Source of the DNA: Streptococcus bovimastitidis
GTDB lineage: Bacteria > Bacillota > Bacilli > Lactobacillales > Streptococcaceae
Length of the DNA stretch: 64,000 nucleotides
Direction: 5' to 3'
Assembly (NCBI RefSeq): GCF_001885095.1
Contig: NZ_LZDD01000001.1
Span: 124,001-188,000 of the forward strand
Part shown: piece by piece, positions 56,013-64,000 of the stretch
Layout of the letters: each line of letters begins with the position of its first letter
Position numbering within the stretch: position 1 is the stretch's first letter
The notes under the pieces: generated by a model
Seen by the model: only the letters and a program-made list of their open reading frames with translations
The model's database searches: none
Told to the model about the DNA's origin: nothing
Position numbers and translations under genes: made by a program

Positions 56013-57235
56013 ATTATCTGTTGTGCTAATTTTTGACAGGCCAAGGAGGCTAAAATAGCTGTTGCGATGGGTAGTCCATTCCAAAGAGGTTGTCCAGTAA
56101 TTTCTACCAGGAAGAAAATGGCGGTATTGGGAATATTGTTGATGATGGCTAGGAATAAAGCTGCTCCAATAACAATTGCAAAGGCAATCGATATATTGGG
56201 CAAAAAACTATTCCAGAGAGCAGCCGCTAACAAGCCTAGTCCACCGCCCATCATCATGGATGGTGCGATTTTTCCGCCATAGGTTCCAGCGTAAAAGGTC
56301 ACATAGACAGCGATAGCCTTTGCCACTAGTAACCCACTAGCATAGGGTAAATCTTGTTTGGCATGTAGGAAAAAAAGTAATCCTGCTTTGCCATTTCCTA
56401 GAATTTGTGGAAAAGCAATAGAAAGAAGGGCGGCAAGCATGAAGGAGGCGACAACCATATAAATATACTTACTTGAAGCCAAATGTCGTTTAGGGATAGC
56501 AGTGAGGAGCGCTTTGTATGCAAAGATAATGATGGCAATGATGAAACCAAAGAGGCAAGCCCAGACAAAGAGATAGGGATTCCAGCTTAAGGGTTTTAAG
56601 AAATATTGGACTTCGTTACCGGAAATCAAACGGACTGTCCAGACGGCCATAAAGGATGTGATGGTTGCTGATAGAAAATTGCGTTTGGACCATTTGAGGA
56701 GAATGTTTTCTAAAATAAAGAAAAGGGTTGCAAGAGGGGCGTTGTAAACGGCACCGAGTGCAGCTCCAGAAGCACAGGCTAATAGTAAGCTAATCTCTTC
56801 TTTGGTCAGATGAAAAAAGTGGAGCCAGCTGGCTGTTAGAGCCACCGAAACTTCACGGGATGCTCCTTCTCGGCCCAGAGGAGAACCCATAGAGACGGTC
56901 ACTAATTGCAAGATACCATGAAAAAATTGAGACATGGGATGGATTTCTTTATGATTGTGGACAATGGTCTTAATGGTATAAAAGGGTTTGCCGTATTTGC
57001 TAAGAGTATACCAGCCAAAGGCAGCAACCAATCCAGCACAAATAACCGCTAAAGAGCGTCTGAAAGGTGAAATATCAGCAATTTCTAAGCTAAAGGCACC
57101 GGTATGGTTACCGAAACTCAAGGTTTGAATGACATGAATCAGAACTGTCAGGGTGCTGGCAACAAGGCCAGCTGTTATTCCAGTTAGGAGCAGTAGTGCG
57201 AGCCACCTTAACTGATTTTCAATAGATTTATTCAT
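55991..57235 (-). CDS. CLC-family chloride channel/transporter
   Basis: A 414-residue membrane protein of the CLC family. The anion-selectivity regions appear as GSPLGREGASREVSV (about residues 117-131), GAVYNAPLATLFFILE and YGGKIAPSMMMGGGLG. It lacks the C-terminal CBS domains. It may carry chloride or fluoride-type anions by channel or H+ exchange; the GREGAS variant replaces the usual GREGP. No obvious operon partner. Confidence 0.87.
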   Translation of the reverse strand: MNKSIENQLRWLALLLLTGITAGLVASTLTVLIHVIQTLSFGNHTGAFSLEIADISPFRRSLAVICAGLVAAFGWYTLSKYGKPFYTIKTIVHNHKEIHPMSQFFHGILQLVTVSMGSPLGREGASREVSVALTASWLHFFHLTKEEISLLLACASGAALGAVYNAPLATLFFILENILLKWSKRNFLSATITSFMAVWTVRLISGNEVQYFLKPLSWNPYLFVWACLFGFIIAIIIFAYKALLTAIPKRHLASSKYIYMVVASFMLAALLSIAFPQILGNGKAGLLFFLHAKQDLPYASGLLVAKAIAVYVTFYAGTYGGKIAPSMMMGGGLGLLAAALWNSFLPNISIAFAIVIGAALFLAIINNIPNTAIFFLVEITGQPLWNGLPIATAILASLACQKLAQQIIKKRQIG

Positions 57236-57320
57236 AATATCATTATAACAAAAGCTTTTAGGCTTTGAAAGCTAAGGCTCTAATATAAGCTTAAGAATAA
57301 AAGAAAATTTTGATAAATTA

Positions 57321-57351
57321 AAAAAAGCTGAACAATCTGTTCAACTTTTTT
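57321..57351 (-). terminator. nrdF terminator
   Basis: AAAAAAG-GAACA/TGTTC-CTTTTTT type inverted repeat with a 3-nt loop; on the minus strand it follows the nrdF stop. Confidence 0.75.
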
Positions 57352-57363
57352 GGTTATATTGTT

Positions 57364-58323
57364 TTAAAGTCCCATAGTGTAGTCGTCATCTTGCATAGCT
57401 TCTACTGAACCGAGCAAGTAGCCATTACCAACCTGACTAAAGAAGTCATGGTTAGATGTACCGGTAGAAATACCGTTCATAACGATTGGGTTAACATCGT
57501 TAGCAGTATCAGGGAATAGCGGGTCTTGTCCTAAGTTCATCAAGGCTTTATTGGCATTGTAACGAAGGAAAGTCATGACTTCTTCAGTCCAGCCAACTTG
57601 ATCATAAAGCGTTTTAGTGTAATCTTCTTCATTTTCGTAAAGTTGATAAAGGAGATCATACATCCATTCTCTGAAGCTTTCTTGTTGATCTTCAGGAAGT
57701 TCATTGAAACCAAGTTGGAATTTATAACCAATATAGGTTCCATGGACAGATTCATCACGAATGATCAATTTAATGATTTCAGCAACGTTAGCCAATTTGT
57801 TGTTACCAAGGTAATATAATGGAGTAAAGAAGCCAGAGTAGAAGAGGAAAGTTTCTAGGTATGTTGAGGCAACTTTCTTTTGTAAGGCATCTCCGTTTGC
57901 ATAAATCTCGTTAATGATTTTAGCTTTCTTCTGCAAGAATTCATTATTGTTGGTCCATTCAAAAATCTCTTCAATTTCTTTTTTAGTGTTTAAAGTTGAA
58001 AAGATTGAAGAATAAGATTTGGCATGGACAGATTCCATGAACTGAATATTATTAAGGACAGCTTCCTCATGCGGCGTTCTGACATCAGCACGTATAGCCT
58101 CGACACCAGTTTCAGATTGCATAGTATCTAGCAAAGTAAGCCCACCAAAGACCTTACCAACTAAATCTTTTTCTTGAGCTGACAATTTGCGCCAGTCATC
58201 CAAGTCGTTTGAAAGTGGGATACGTGTATCAAGCCAAAATTGCTCGGTTAATTTTTCCCATGTGGATTTATCGATGACATCTTCGATTTCATTCCAGTTT
58301 ATTGCTTCATAATAAGTTGTCAT
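57364..58323 (-). CDS. nrdF: Class Ib ribonucleotide reductase beta subunit NrdF
   Basis: A 319-residue di-metal radical subunit. Family ligands are in FWLDTRIPLSNDLDDW, NIQFMESVHAKSYSSIFS and LIIRDESVHGTYIGYK. With NrdE it reduces ribonucleoside diphosphates under oxic conditions. AGGAGA precedes ATG 58323. It is separated from nrdE by 156 nt that hold a strong hairpin. The NrdI flavodoxin needed to activate the Mn form is not encoded in this window. Confidence 0.95.
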   Translation of the reverse strand: MTTYYEAINWNEIEDVIDKSTWEKLTEQFWLDTRIPLSNDLDDWRKLSAQEKDLVGKVFGGLTLLDTMQSETGVEAIRADVRTPHEEAVLNNIQFMESVHAKSYSSIFSTLNTKKEIEEIFEWTNNNEFLQKKAKIINEIYANGDALQKKVASTYLETFLFYSGFFTPLYYLGNNKLANVAEIIKLIIRDESVHGTYIGYKFQLGFNELPEDQQESFREWMYDLLYQLYENEEDYTKTLYDQVGWTEEVMTFLRYNANKALMNLGQDPLFPDTANDVNPIVMNGISTGTSNHDFFSQVGNGYLLGSVEAMQDDDYTMGL

Positions 58324-58371
58324 TTCTTAAGATCTCCTAAAGAGTAGTTGATATGAAAAACCATATCATAA

Positions 58372-58403
58372 GCCAGTAACCCATTCTTGAGTAGATTACT
58401 GGC
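58372..58403 (-). other. Intercistronic hairpin between nrdE and nrdF
   Basis: GCCAGTAA/TTACTGGC, an 8-bp stem with a 16-nt loop. On the minus strand no T-run follows, so it is more likely an mRNA processing or stability element than a terminator; the plus strand does have a T-run. Confidence 0.6.
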
Positions 58404-58479
58404 GATTTTTTATTGTTTATATTTGAATTCTAATTTACCTATTAATTAATGAATAAATCTTGACATGTCATATGTTTGA

Positions 58480-60639
58480 TTAGATAACACAAGACTCACA
58501 TTGATTTGCGCCAACTTCTTCACCATCATCGGTAAAGGTGCGAACATAATAGATTGACTTAATCCCTTTATTAAAGGCATAGTTACGAAGAATTGAAAGG
58601 TCACGTGTTGTTTGTTTGCTTTCAGATTTCCATTCATAAATTTCCTTAGGCAGTTCACTACGTAAGAATAAGGTTAATGACAAGCCTTGATCCACATGCT
58701 CTGTCGCAGCGGCATAGACATCAATGACCTTACGCATATCCATGTCATAGGCAGAAGTGTAGTATGGGATTGTGTCAGTAGACAAACCATTAGCTGGGTA
58801 GTAAATTTTACCAATTTTCTTCTCTTGACGTTCTTCAATTCTTTGAGTAATTGGGTGAATAGAAGCAGAGCAGTCATTAATGTATGAGATAGAACCATTT
58901 GGTGCTACGGCTAAACGGTTTTGGTGATAGAGACCATCTTTTTGAACAGCTTGGCGAAGAGCTTCCCAGTCTGCTGCCTGAGGAATAAAATGATCCTTGA
59001 AGAGGCCTTTAACCAAGTCGGATTTGGGAACAAATTTTCCAGTCACATACTTATCAAAGTAAGTACCGTCCGCGTATTTAGAATGCTCAAAGCCAACAAA
59101 AGTGGTTTTACGTTCGCGGGCGATATTATTTGATTCCACTAGGGTCCAATAATTCATGAGCATGAAGTAGATATCAGTGAATTCTACCGATTCAGGACTT
59201 CCATATTCAATGTGATTTTGTGCTAAGAAGGAGTGTAGACCCATAGCCCCAAGACCAAAGGTGTGGGCTTGTTGATTTCCATTCTTGATAGTTGGCACAG
59301 CTTCAATTTGCGAAGAATCCGTAACATAAGTTAAAGCGCGTGTCATTGCTTTAATAGAGCGACCGAAGTCTGGTGATGTCATCATGTTAAGGATGTTAGT
59401 TGAACCCAAGTTACATGAAATATCAGTACCCAATTCAAGGAACTCTTGAGCGTCATTGATGACACTTGGCTTTTGAACTTGGAGGATTTCTGAGCACAAA
59501 TTACTCATAACAATCTTACCATCAATTGGATTTGCTTTATTAGCAGTGTCAATGTTGATGATGTATGGGTAACCAGATTCTTGTTGGAGTTTAGAGATTT
59601 CAGTTTCCAAGTCCCGAGCGCGAATCTTAGTCTTAGTGATTTTAGGGTTAGCAAGCAACTCATCGTACTTTTCAGTGATATCGATATAGTTGAAGGCAAC
59701 TCCGTATTCACGTTCTACGTCATAAGGACTGAAGAGGTACATATCTTCATTATTTCGAGCTAACTCATAGAACTTATCAGGAACTGTTAAGCCAAGTGAG
59801 AGGGTTTTAACACGGACTTTCTCATCAGCATTTTCTTTCTTAGTTGAAAGGAAGGCGATAACATCTGGGTGGAAGATGTTCAAGTACACAACCCCAGCCC
59901 CTTGTCTTTGACCAAGTTGGTTAGAGTATGAGAAAGAATCTTCGAAAAGTTTCATAACTGGAACCACACCAGAAGCTGCTCCTGCATAACCCTTAATTGG
60001 TGCTCCAGCTTCACGTAAGTTGGATAAGGTAATTCCTACCCCACCACCGATTCGGGATAATTGCAGAGCAGAGTTGATGGAACGACCAATGGAGTTCATA
60101 TCATCCGTCACTTGAATCAAGAAGCAAGAAACTAATTCACCACGGCGGCTGCGACCAGCATTCAAGAATGATGGCGTAGCAGGTTGGTAGCGCTGATTAA
60201 TCATCTCGATGGCAAGATCTTTTGCTAATTCTTCATTCCCATCAGCGAAGTAAAGGGCATTGAACATAACCCTGTCTTCAAGGCTTTCCAAGTAGTAGTT
60301 ACCATCGTTAGTTTTTAAAGCATACTGTTGGTAAAATTTATAGGCAGCCATGAAAGATTTAAAGTGAAAATCTTCAGCTTTGATAATAGCAGCTAATTCT
60401 TCAATAAATTCAGGCTTATATTTTTTAATAAATGCTTTTTCGATATAGTCATTTTCCATAAGAAAATTAATTTTATCCGTAATAGAAGCAAATTGCTTTG
60501 TATTTGGGATAACATTTTCTTTGAAAAAAGCATTGAGTGCTTCTTTATCCTTATTTAATGGAATTTTTCCATTAATGGGACGATTAATTTCATTGTTAAG
60601 GCGGAAATAAGAAATATCGCCAATATCTTTAAGACTCAT
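58480..60639 (-). CDS. nrdE: Class Ib ribonucleotide reductase alpha subunit NrdE
   Basis: A 719-residue catalytic subunit. The finger loop Cys is in NLCSEILQVQ, the substrate region includes ATPSFLNAGRSRRGELVSCF, and the redox-active C-terminal pair is CESC. NrdH is its electron donor. It begins 17 nt after nrdH, with AAGGAAG before the ATG. The operon order nrdH-nrdE-nrdF is that of streptococci. Confidence 0.96.
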   Translation of the reverse strand: MSLKDIGDISYFRLNNEINRPINGKIPLNKDKEALNAFFKENVIPNTKQFASITDKINFLMENDYIEKAFIKKYKPEFIEELAAIIKAEDFHFKSFMAAYKFYQQYALKTNDGNYYLESLEDRVMFNALYFADGNEELAKDLAIEMINQRYQPATPSFLNAGRSRRGELVSCFLIQVTDDMNSIGRSINSALQLSRIGGGVGITLSNLREAGAPIKGYAGAASGVVPVMKLFEDSFSYSNQLGQRQGAGVVYLNIFHPDVIAFLSTKKENADEKVRVKTLSLGLTVPDKFYELARNNEDMYLFSPYDVEREYGVAFNYIDITEKYDELLANPKITKTKIRARDLETEISKLQQESGYPYIINIDTANKANPIDGKIVMSNLCSEILQVQKPSVINDAQEFLELGTDISCNLGSTNILNMMTSPDFGRSIKAMTRALTYVTDSSQIEAVPTIKNGNQQAHTFGLGAMGLHSFLAQNHIEYGSPESVEFTDIYFMLMNYWTLVESNNIARERKTTFVGFEHSKYADGTYFDKYVTGKFVPKSDLVKGLFKDHFIPQAADWEALRQAVQKDGLYHQNRLAVAPNGSISYINDCSASIHPITQRIEERQEKKIGKIYYPANGLSTDTIPYYTSAYDMDMRKVIDVYAAATEHVDQGLSLTLFLRSELPKEIYEWKSESKQTTRDLSILRNYAFNKGIKSIYYVRTFTDDGEEVGANQCESCVI

Positions 60640-60656
60640 AAAAACTTCCTTAATCC

Positions 60657-60875
60657 TTAAATAATTTCTTTTAGTTTAGCAGGTTGGAATCCAGAGAAAA
60701 CCATCTGGTCACTTTCGATAACTGGAGCAGCTGTAAAACCAAGGCTTTTCACATAATCAATTTTTTCAGGATGCTCATCGATATTAATTTCTTGGAAAGT
60801 AGCACCATTTTGCTCTAGGAATTTTTTGGTCATTTTACATTGCATACAATTATTTTTAGAATAAAGTGTGATCAT
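60657..60875 (-). CDS. nrdH: Glutaredoxin-like protein NrdH
   Basis: A 72-residue thioredoxin-fold reductant for NrdE. The redox motif is NCMQCKMTK (CxxC at about residues 10-13), and GFTAAPVIE gives the cis-proline. I start at ATG 60875 (MITLYSKNN), which follows GAAGGAG. It is the first gene of the operon, under NrdR-type control. Confidence 0.95.
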   Translation of the reverse strand: MITLYSKNNCMQCKMTKKFLEQNGATFQEINIDEHPEKIDYVKSLGFTAAPVIESDQMVFSGFQPAKLKEII

Positions 60876-60907
60876 GATTTTCTCCTTCAAATTTTCAATA
60901 CTCTAAT

Positions 60908-60936
60908 ATCATATAGAATTTAGATATAAAATGCAA
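60908..60936 (-). promoter_or_regulatory. nrdHEF promoter
   Basis: On the minus strand TTGCAT, 17-nt spacer, TATGAT. Confidence 0.75.
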
Positions 60937-60954
60937 GGTTTTTACCCGAAAAAA

Positions 60955-60970
60955 ACACAATATTTTGGGG
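60955..60970 (-). promoter_or_regulatory. NrdR box 1 (degenerate)
   Basis: ACACAATATTTTGGGG resembles the NrdR box in its left half. It is 19 nt upstream of the nrdH -35. Confidence 0.6.
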
Positions 60971-60986
60971 TGCATATTTAAACAAA

Positions 60987-61002
60987 GCACTATATATAGT
61001 GT
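60987..61002 (-). promoter_or_regulatory. NrdR box 2
   Basis: GCACTATATATAGTGT is an almost perfect NrdR box. Its centre is 32 nt (three helical turns) from box 1, the spacing known for NrdR pairs. Confidence 0.85.
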
Positions 61003-61310
61003 AGAGGGGTGATGGATGCGGTAATGACTGGCTTAATCAGATTATCTATGATAAACAATCCTAAAAAAAACGTATGAATATTCTAAAAAATAAGTTTTTT
61101 AGTCTAAATATGCCCTTACGATACCCAAAATTATTGAGATTATTTATTGTAAAAGATAGTGAAATTATCAATGAAAAATTCAGAAATGTTGCTTGTAGAC
61201 ATGTCTGTGTTTTTAGTCAACACTTAATAAGTAGCCTTTACAAGTAAAAAGAAAGCAATGAAAATATTGTGAAAATTTTATTAGCTTTTAGCTAGTCAGA
61301 AGATTTAATC
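61003..61310. other. AT-rich intergenic stretch, no gene seen
   Basis: Between the NrdR boxes and the ptsH promoter I find only short frames. A hairpin CTAAAAAA/TTTTTTAG with loop TAAG is at about 61082-61101. No family similarity or further promoter is evident. Confidence 0.6.
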
Positions 61311-61339
61311 TTGAAAACCAAAAGACAATATGCTATAAT
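61311..61339 (+). promoter_or_regulatory. ptsHI promoter
   Basis: TTGAAA, 17-nt spacer, extended TGC and TATAAT. Confidence 0.85.
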
Positions 61340-61405
61340 TTGTTATTGTAAGGGTTACCATGTGGTGGCTCAAAAATACACAACTATTAAAAGGAGAACC
61401 ATACT

Positions 61406-61669
61406 ATGGCTTCAAAAGATTTTCACATTGTTGCAGAAACAGGAATTCACGCACGTCCAGCTACATTACTAGTTCAAACAGCTAGCAAATTTGCTTCAGA
61501 TATCACTTTAGACTATAAAGGTAAAGCTGTAAACTTGAAATCAATCATGGGCGTAATGAGCCTAGGTGTTGGTCAAGGTGCTGATGTTACTATTTCAGCT
61601 GAAGGTGCTGACGCTGATGACGCTATCGCAGCTATCGAAGAAACAATGACTAAAGAAGGATTGGCATAA
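61406..61669 (+). CDS. ptsH: Phosphocarrier protein HPr
   Basis: An 87-residue HPr. The phosphorylated His is in [10 protein letters not shown] (residue 15), and the HprK regulatory Ser is in [11 protein letters not shown] (residue 46). It passes phosphate from enzyme I to sugar-specific EIIs and, as HPr-Ser-P, is the CcpA co-repressor. Strong AAAGGAG and highly biased codons. ptsI follows 4 nt after its stop. Confidence 0.98.
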   Translation: MASKDFHIVAETGIHARPATLLVQTASKFASDITLDYKGKAVNLKSIMGVMSLGVGQGADVTISAEGADADDAIAAIEETMTKEGLA

Positions 61670-61673
61670 AACT

Positions 61674-63407
61674 ATGACAGAAATGCTTAATGGAATTGCA
61701 GCCTCTGATGGTGTTGCTGTTGCTAAAGCATATCTACTAGTTCAACCGGATTTGTCATTTGAGACTGTTACAGTCGAAGATACAAACGCAGAAGAAGCTC
61801 GCCTTGATGTAGCATTACAAGCTTCACAAGACGAGCTTTCTGTTATCCGTGAGAAAGCAGTAGAAAGCTTAGGCGAAGAAGCGGCTTCTGTTTTTGATGC
61901 CCATTTGATGGTCTTGTCTGACCCTGAAATGATCAACCAAATCAAAGAAACCATTCGTGCAAAACAAACCAATGCAGAAACTGGTCTTAAAGAAGTGACT
62001 GATATGTTCATCACTATCTTTGAAGGAATGGAAGATAACCCATACATGCAAGAACGTGCAGCGGATATTAAAGACGTTGCCAAACGTGTCTTAGCACACC
62101 TTTTAGGCGTTAAGTTACCTAACCCAGCGACTATCAATGAAGAATCAATCGTCATTGCACATGACTTGACACCTTCAGATACTGCTCAATTAAATAAACA
62201 ATTTGTTAAAGCTTTTGTTACTAACATCGGTGGTCGTACAAGTCACTCTGCTATCATGGCACGTACACTTGAAATTGCTGCTGTTTTAGGAACAAACGAT
62301 ATCACAAAACGTGTTAATGATGGAGACATGGTTGCCGTTAACGGGATTACTGGTGAAGTTATCATCAACCCAAGTGAAGAACAAATTGTTGCCTTTAAAG
62401 AAGCTGGTGCAGCTTATGCTAAACAAAAAGCAGAATGGGCTCTCTTAAAAGATGCTGAAACAGTAACTGCTGATGGCAAACATTTTGAATTAGCAGCCAA
62501 TATTGGAACACCAAAAGACGTTGAAGGAGTCAACGATAATGGTGCTGAAGCAGTTGGTCTCTATCGTACAGAATTCCTTTACATGGATTCACAAGATTTC
62601 CCAACTGAAGATGAACAATATGAAGCTTATAAAGCTGTTTTAGAAGGAATGAATGGCAAACCAGTTGTGGTTCGTACAATGGACATCGGTGGTGATAAGG
62701 AGTTACCATACTTTGACCTTCCTAAAGAAATGAATCCTTTCTTGGGATATCGTGCGCTTCGTATCTCAATTTCTGAAACAGGGGATGCTATGTTCCGTAC
62801 ACAAATGCGTGCTTTATTACGTGCATCTGTTCACGGACAACTTCGTATCATGTTCCCAATGGTTGCACTTTTGAAAGAATTCCGTGCAGCAAAAGCTGTC
62901 TTCGATGAAGAAAAAGCTAAACTTGAAGCAGAAGGTATCGCAGTTGCCGATGACATCCAAGTTGGTATCATGATTGAAATCCCTGCAGCGGCAATGTTGG
63001 CTGACCAATTTGCTAAAGAAGTTGACTTCTTCTCAATTGGAACAAACGACTTAATTCAATACACAATGGCTGCTGACCGTATGAACGAACAAGTATCATA
63101 CCTTTACCAACCATATAACCCATCAATCCTACGTTTAATCAACAACGTAATTAAATCAGCACATGCTGAAGGTAAATGGGCTGGTATGTGTGGCGAAATG
63201 GCAGGAGATCAACAAGCTGTTCCATTACTTGTGGGTATGGGCTTAGATGAATTCTCTATGTCAGCTACATCTGTATTACGGACACGTAGCTTAATGAAAA
63301 CTTTAGATACAGCTAAAATGCGTGAATACGCACAACGTGCTTTAACTGAATGCTCAACAGCTGAAGAAGTACTTGAGTTAGCAAAAGTATATCTACCAGA
63401 AGCTTAA
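61674..63407 (+). CDS. ptsI: PTS enzyme I
   Basis: A 577-residue PEP-protein phosphotransferase. The active His is in [13 protein letters not shown] (about residue 189), and the PEP-binding C-terminal barrel shows [19 protein letters not shown] and GMCGEMAGD. It starts the phosphate relay to HPr in the cytosol. AAGGAT at the end of ptsH serves as its Shine-Dalgarno. Confidence 0.98.
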   Translation: MTEMLNGIAASDGVAVAKAYLLVQPDLSFETVTVEDTNAEEARLDVALQASQDELSVIREKAVESLGEEAASVFDAHLMVLSDPEMINQIKETIRAKQTNAETGLKEVTDMFITIFEGMEDNPYMQERAADIKDVAKRVLAHLLGVKLPNPATINEESIVIAHDLTPSDTAQLNKQFVKAFVTNIGGRTSHSAIMARTLEIAAVLGTNDITKRVNDGDMVAVNGITGEVIINPSEEQIVAFKEAGAAYAKQKAEWALLKDAETVTADGKHFELAANIGTPKDVEGVNDNGAEAVGLYRTEFLYMDSQDFPTEDEQYEAYKAVLEGMNGKPVVVRTMDIGGDKELPYFDLPKEMNPFLGYRALRISISETGDAMFRTQMRALLRASVHGQLRIMFPMVALLKEFRAAKAVFDEEKAKLEAEGIAVADDIQVGIMIEIPAAAMLADQFAKEVDFFSIGTNDLIQYTMAADRMNEQVSYLYQPYNPSILRLINNVIKSAHAEGKWAGMCGEMAGDQQAVPLLVGMGLDEFSMSATSVLRTRSLMKTLDTAKMREYAQRALTECSTAEEVLELAKVYLPEA

Positions 63408-63411
63408 TTAT

Positions 63412-63437
63412 AAGGAGTTGGGAAACCAACTTCTTTT
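63412..63437 (+). terminator. ptsHI terminator
   Basis: AAGGAGTTGG/CCAACTTCTT (one G-T pair) with a 4-nt loop and T-run. Confidence 0.8.
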
Positions 63438-63472
63438 TATGTACTCAACTATTTGAAGTATAAAGTTTTTAT

Positions 63473-63529
63473 AATCTTCTGACAATTATCATATCAGAAG
63501 ATTGAAATATCCTGAAAAAGTGATAGAAT
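63473..63529 (+). promoter_or_regulatory. gapN promoter with perfect dyad over the -35
   Basis: TTGAAA (63502-63507), 16-nt spacer, extended TGA and TAGAAT (63524-63529). A perfect 10-bp dyad AATCTTCTGA (63473-63482)/TCAGAAGATT (63494-63503) overlaps the -35 by two bases and lacks a T-run, so it looks like an operator rather than a terminator. Confidence 0.65.
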
Positions 63530-63560
63530 AGTTGTATTATCTAAAAAGGAGATAAGTAAA

Positions 63561-64000
63561 TTGACTAAACAGTATAAAAATCTTGTCAACGGAGAGTGGA
63601 AACTTTCTGAAAATGAAATCAAAATCTATGCTCCGGCTACAGGGGAAGAACTCGGCTCTGTACCTGCCATGTCTACAGAAGAAGTAGACTTCGTCTATGA
63701 ATCTGCTAAAAAAGCTTTTCCAGTATGGCGTGAACTATCTTATGTTGAACGAGCAGCAATTTTACACAAAGCAGCGGATATCCTAGTTCGTGATGCTGAA
63801 AAAATTGGTGCGGTTCTTTCAAAAGAAGTTGCTAAAGGTCATAAAGCAGCAGTAAGCGAAGTTGTTCGTACAGCTGAGATTATCAACTATGCTGCTGAAG
63901 AAGGTATCCGTATGGAAGGTGAAGTACTTGAAGGCGGAAGTTTTGAAGCATCAAGCAAGAAAAAAATTGCAATTGTTCGTCATGAACCTGTTGGTCTCGT
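63561..64000 (+). CDS. gapN: NADP-dependent glyceraldehyde-3-phosphate dehydrogenase (non-phosphorylating), 5' part
   Basis: The first 146 codons of an aldehyde dehydrogenase superfamily gene cut by the window end. MTKQYKNLVNGEWKLSENEI is the typical streptococcal GapN start. The enzyme oxidises glyceraldehyde-3-P straight to 3-phosphoglycerate and is the main NADPH source in streptococci, which lack a full oxidative pentose phosphate route. It starts at TTG 63561, about 9 nt after AAAGGAG. The catalytic Cys and Glu lie beyond the window. Confidence 0.93.
   Translation, partial: MTKQYKNLVNGEWKLSENEIKIYAPATGEELGSVPAMSTEEVDFVYESAKKAFPVWRELSYVERAAILHKAADILVRDAEKIGAVLSKEVAKGHKAAVSEVVRTAEIINYAAEEGIRMEGEVLEGGSFEASSKKKIAIVRHEPVGL

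Noticed and set aside
61742..62155. 137-codon open frame on the minus strand inside ptsI
   Set aside because: It is antisense to a highly biased, clearly functional gene, has no ribosome site and no recognisable protein features.
1..64000. CRISPR arrays, intact insertion sequences, prophage genes, rRNA and tRNA genes
   Set aside because: I looked for regular short repeats, transposase or integrase proteins and tRNA-like ends and saw none, although a covariance search was not possible.

Overview
This is a low-GC Gram-positive chromosome segment from a Streptococcus. The gene content and order fit the pyogenic group: ispA-tlyA-argR-recN, degV-SGNH-ypmS-hup, ddl-murF-prfC, cshA-kup, plsC-comEA-comEC-holA-sodA, queA/nagB, coiA-pepF, prsA-alaS, nrdHEF, ptsHI and gapN. 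The species cannot be fixed from sequence alone; a relative of S. uberis, S. parauberis or S. iniae is a reasonable guess. I found no rRNA, tRNA, CRISPR array, prophage or intact insertion sequence.

Layout. 1-8.7 kb: the 3' end of an isoprenoid/RNA-methylation/arginine-repressor/repair operon, then degV-SGNH-ypmS, the HU gene, and a PerR-type regulated P1B4 iron-efflux ATPase. 8.7-11.1 kb: a small accessory patch with a 136-bp structured MITE-like element, a cupin and two lipoproteins that share an identical 66-nt segment. 11.2-25.7 kb: pyrD, gpmA, the niacin module niaR-niaX, a formate/nitrite channel, PBP2B, recR, ddl, folT under a THF riboswitch, murF, prfC and two secreted paralogue-like proteins. 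25.7-36.8 kb: a Cof-type phosphatase, the RNA helicase CshA, a Kup transporter, a trmN6 operon, plsC, the competence genes comEA-comEC, and holA. 36.8-47.8 kb: sodA, a serine hydrolase, queA, nagB, a pseudouridine synthase, two MFS carriers, coiA and pepF. 47.8-48.8 kb: remnants of thiM and thiE. 49-55.8 kb: trmR, prsA, T-box-controlled alaS, and a nitrilase/aminotransferase pair. 55.9-64 kb: a CLC protein, nrdHEF with NrdR boxes, ptsHI, and the 5' part of gapN.

Most of the window is conserved core genome. The more unusual content is in control and translation starts. Four genes (trmN6, holA, rsuA-type, trmR) have a TG-extended -10 exactly 6 nt before the ATG and no usable Shine-Dalgarno, so they look leaderless. 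PBP2B has a perfect Shine-Dalgarno in front of an ATC codon. alaS lacks a Shine-Dalgarno but is preceded, in frame, by a 25-codon ORF that has one. Several terminators are physically fused to the promoter or operator of the next gene. Two competence loci carry near-consensus SigX (cin-box) sites. No clear previously undescribed multigene system is present; the leaderless class, the cloverleaf element and the alaS leader ORF are the best candidates for new biology.
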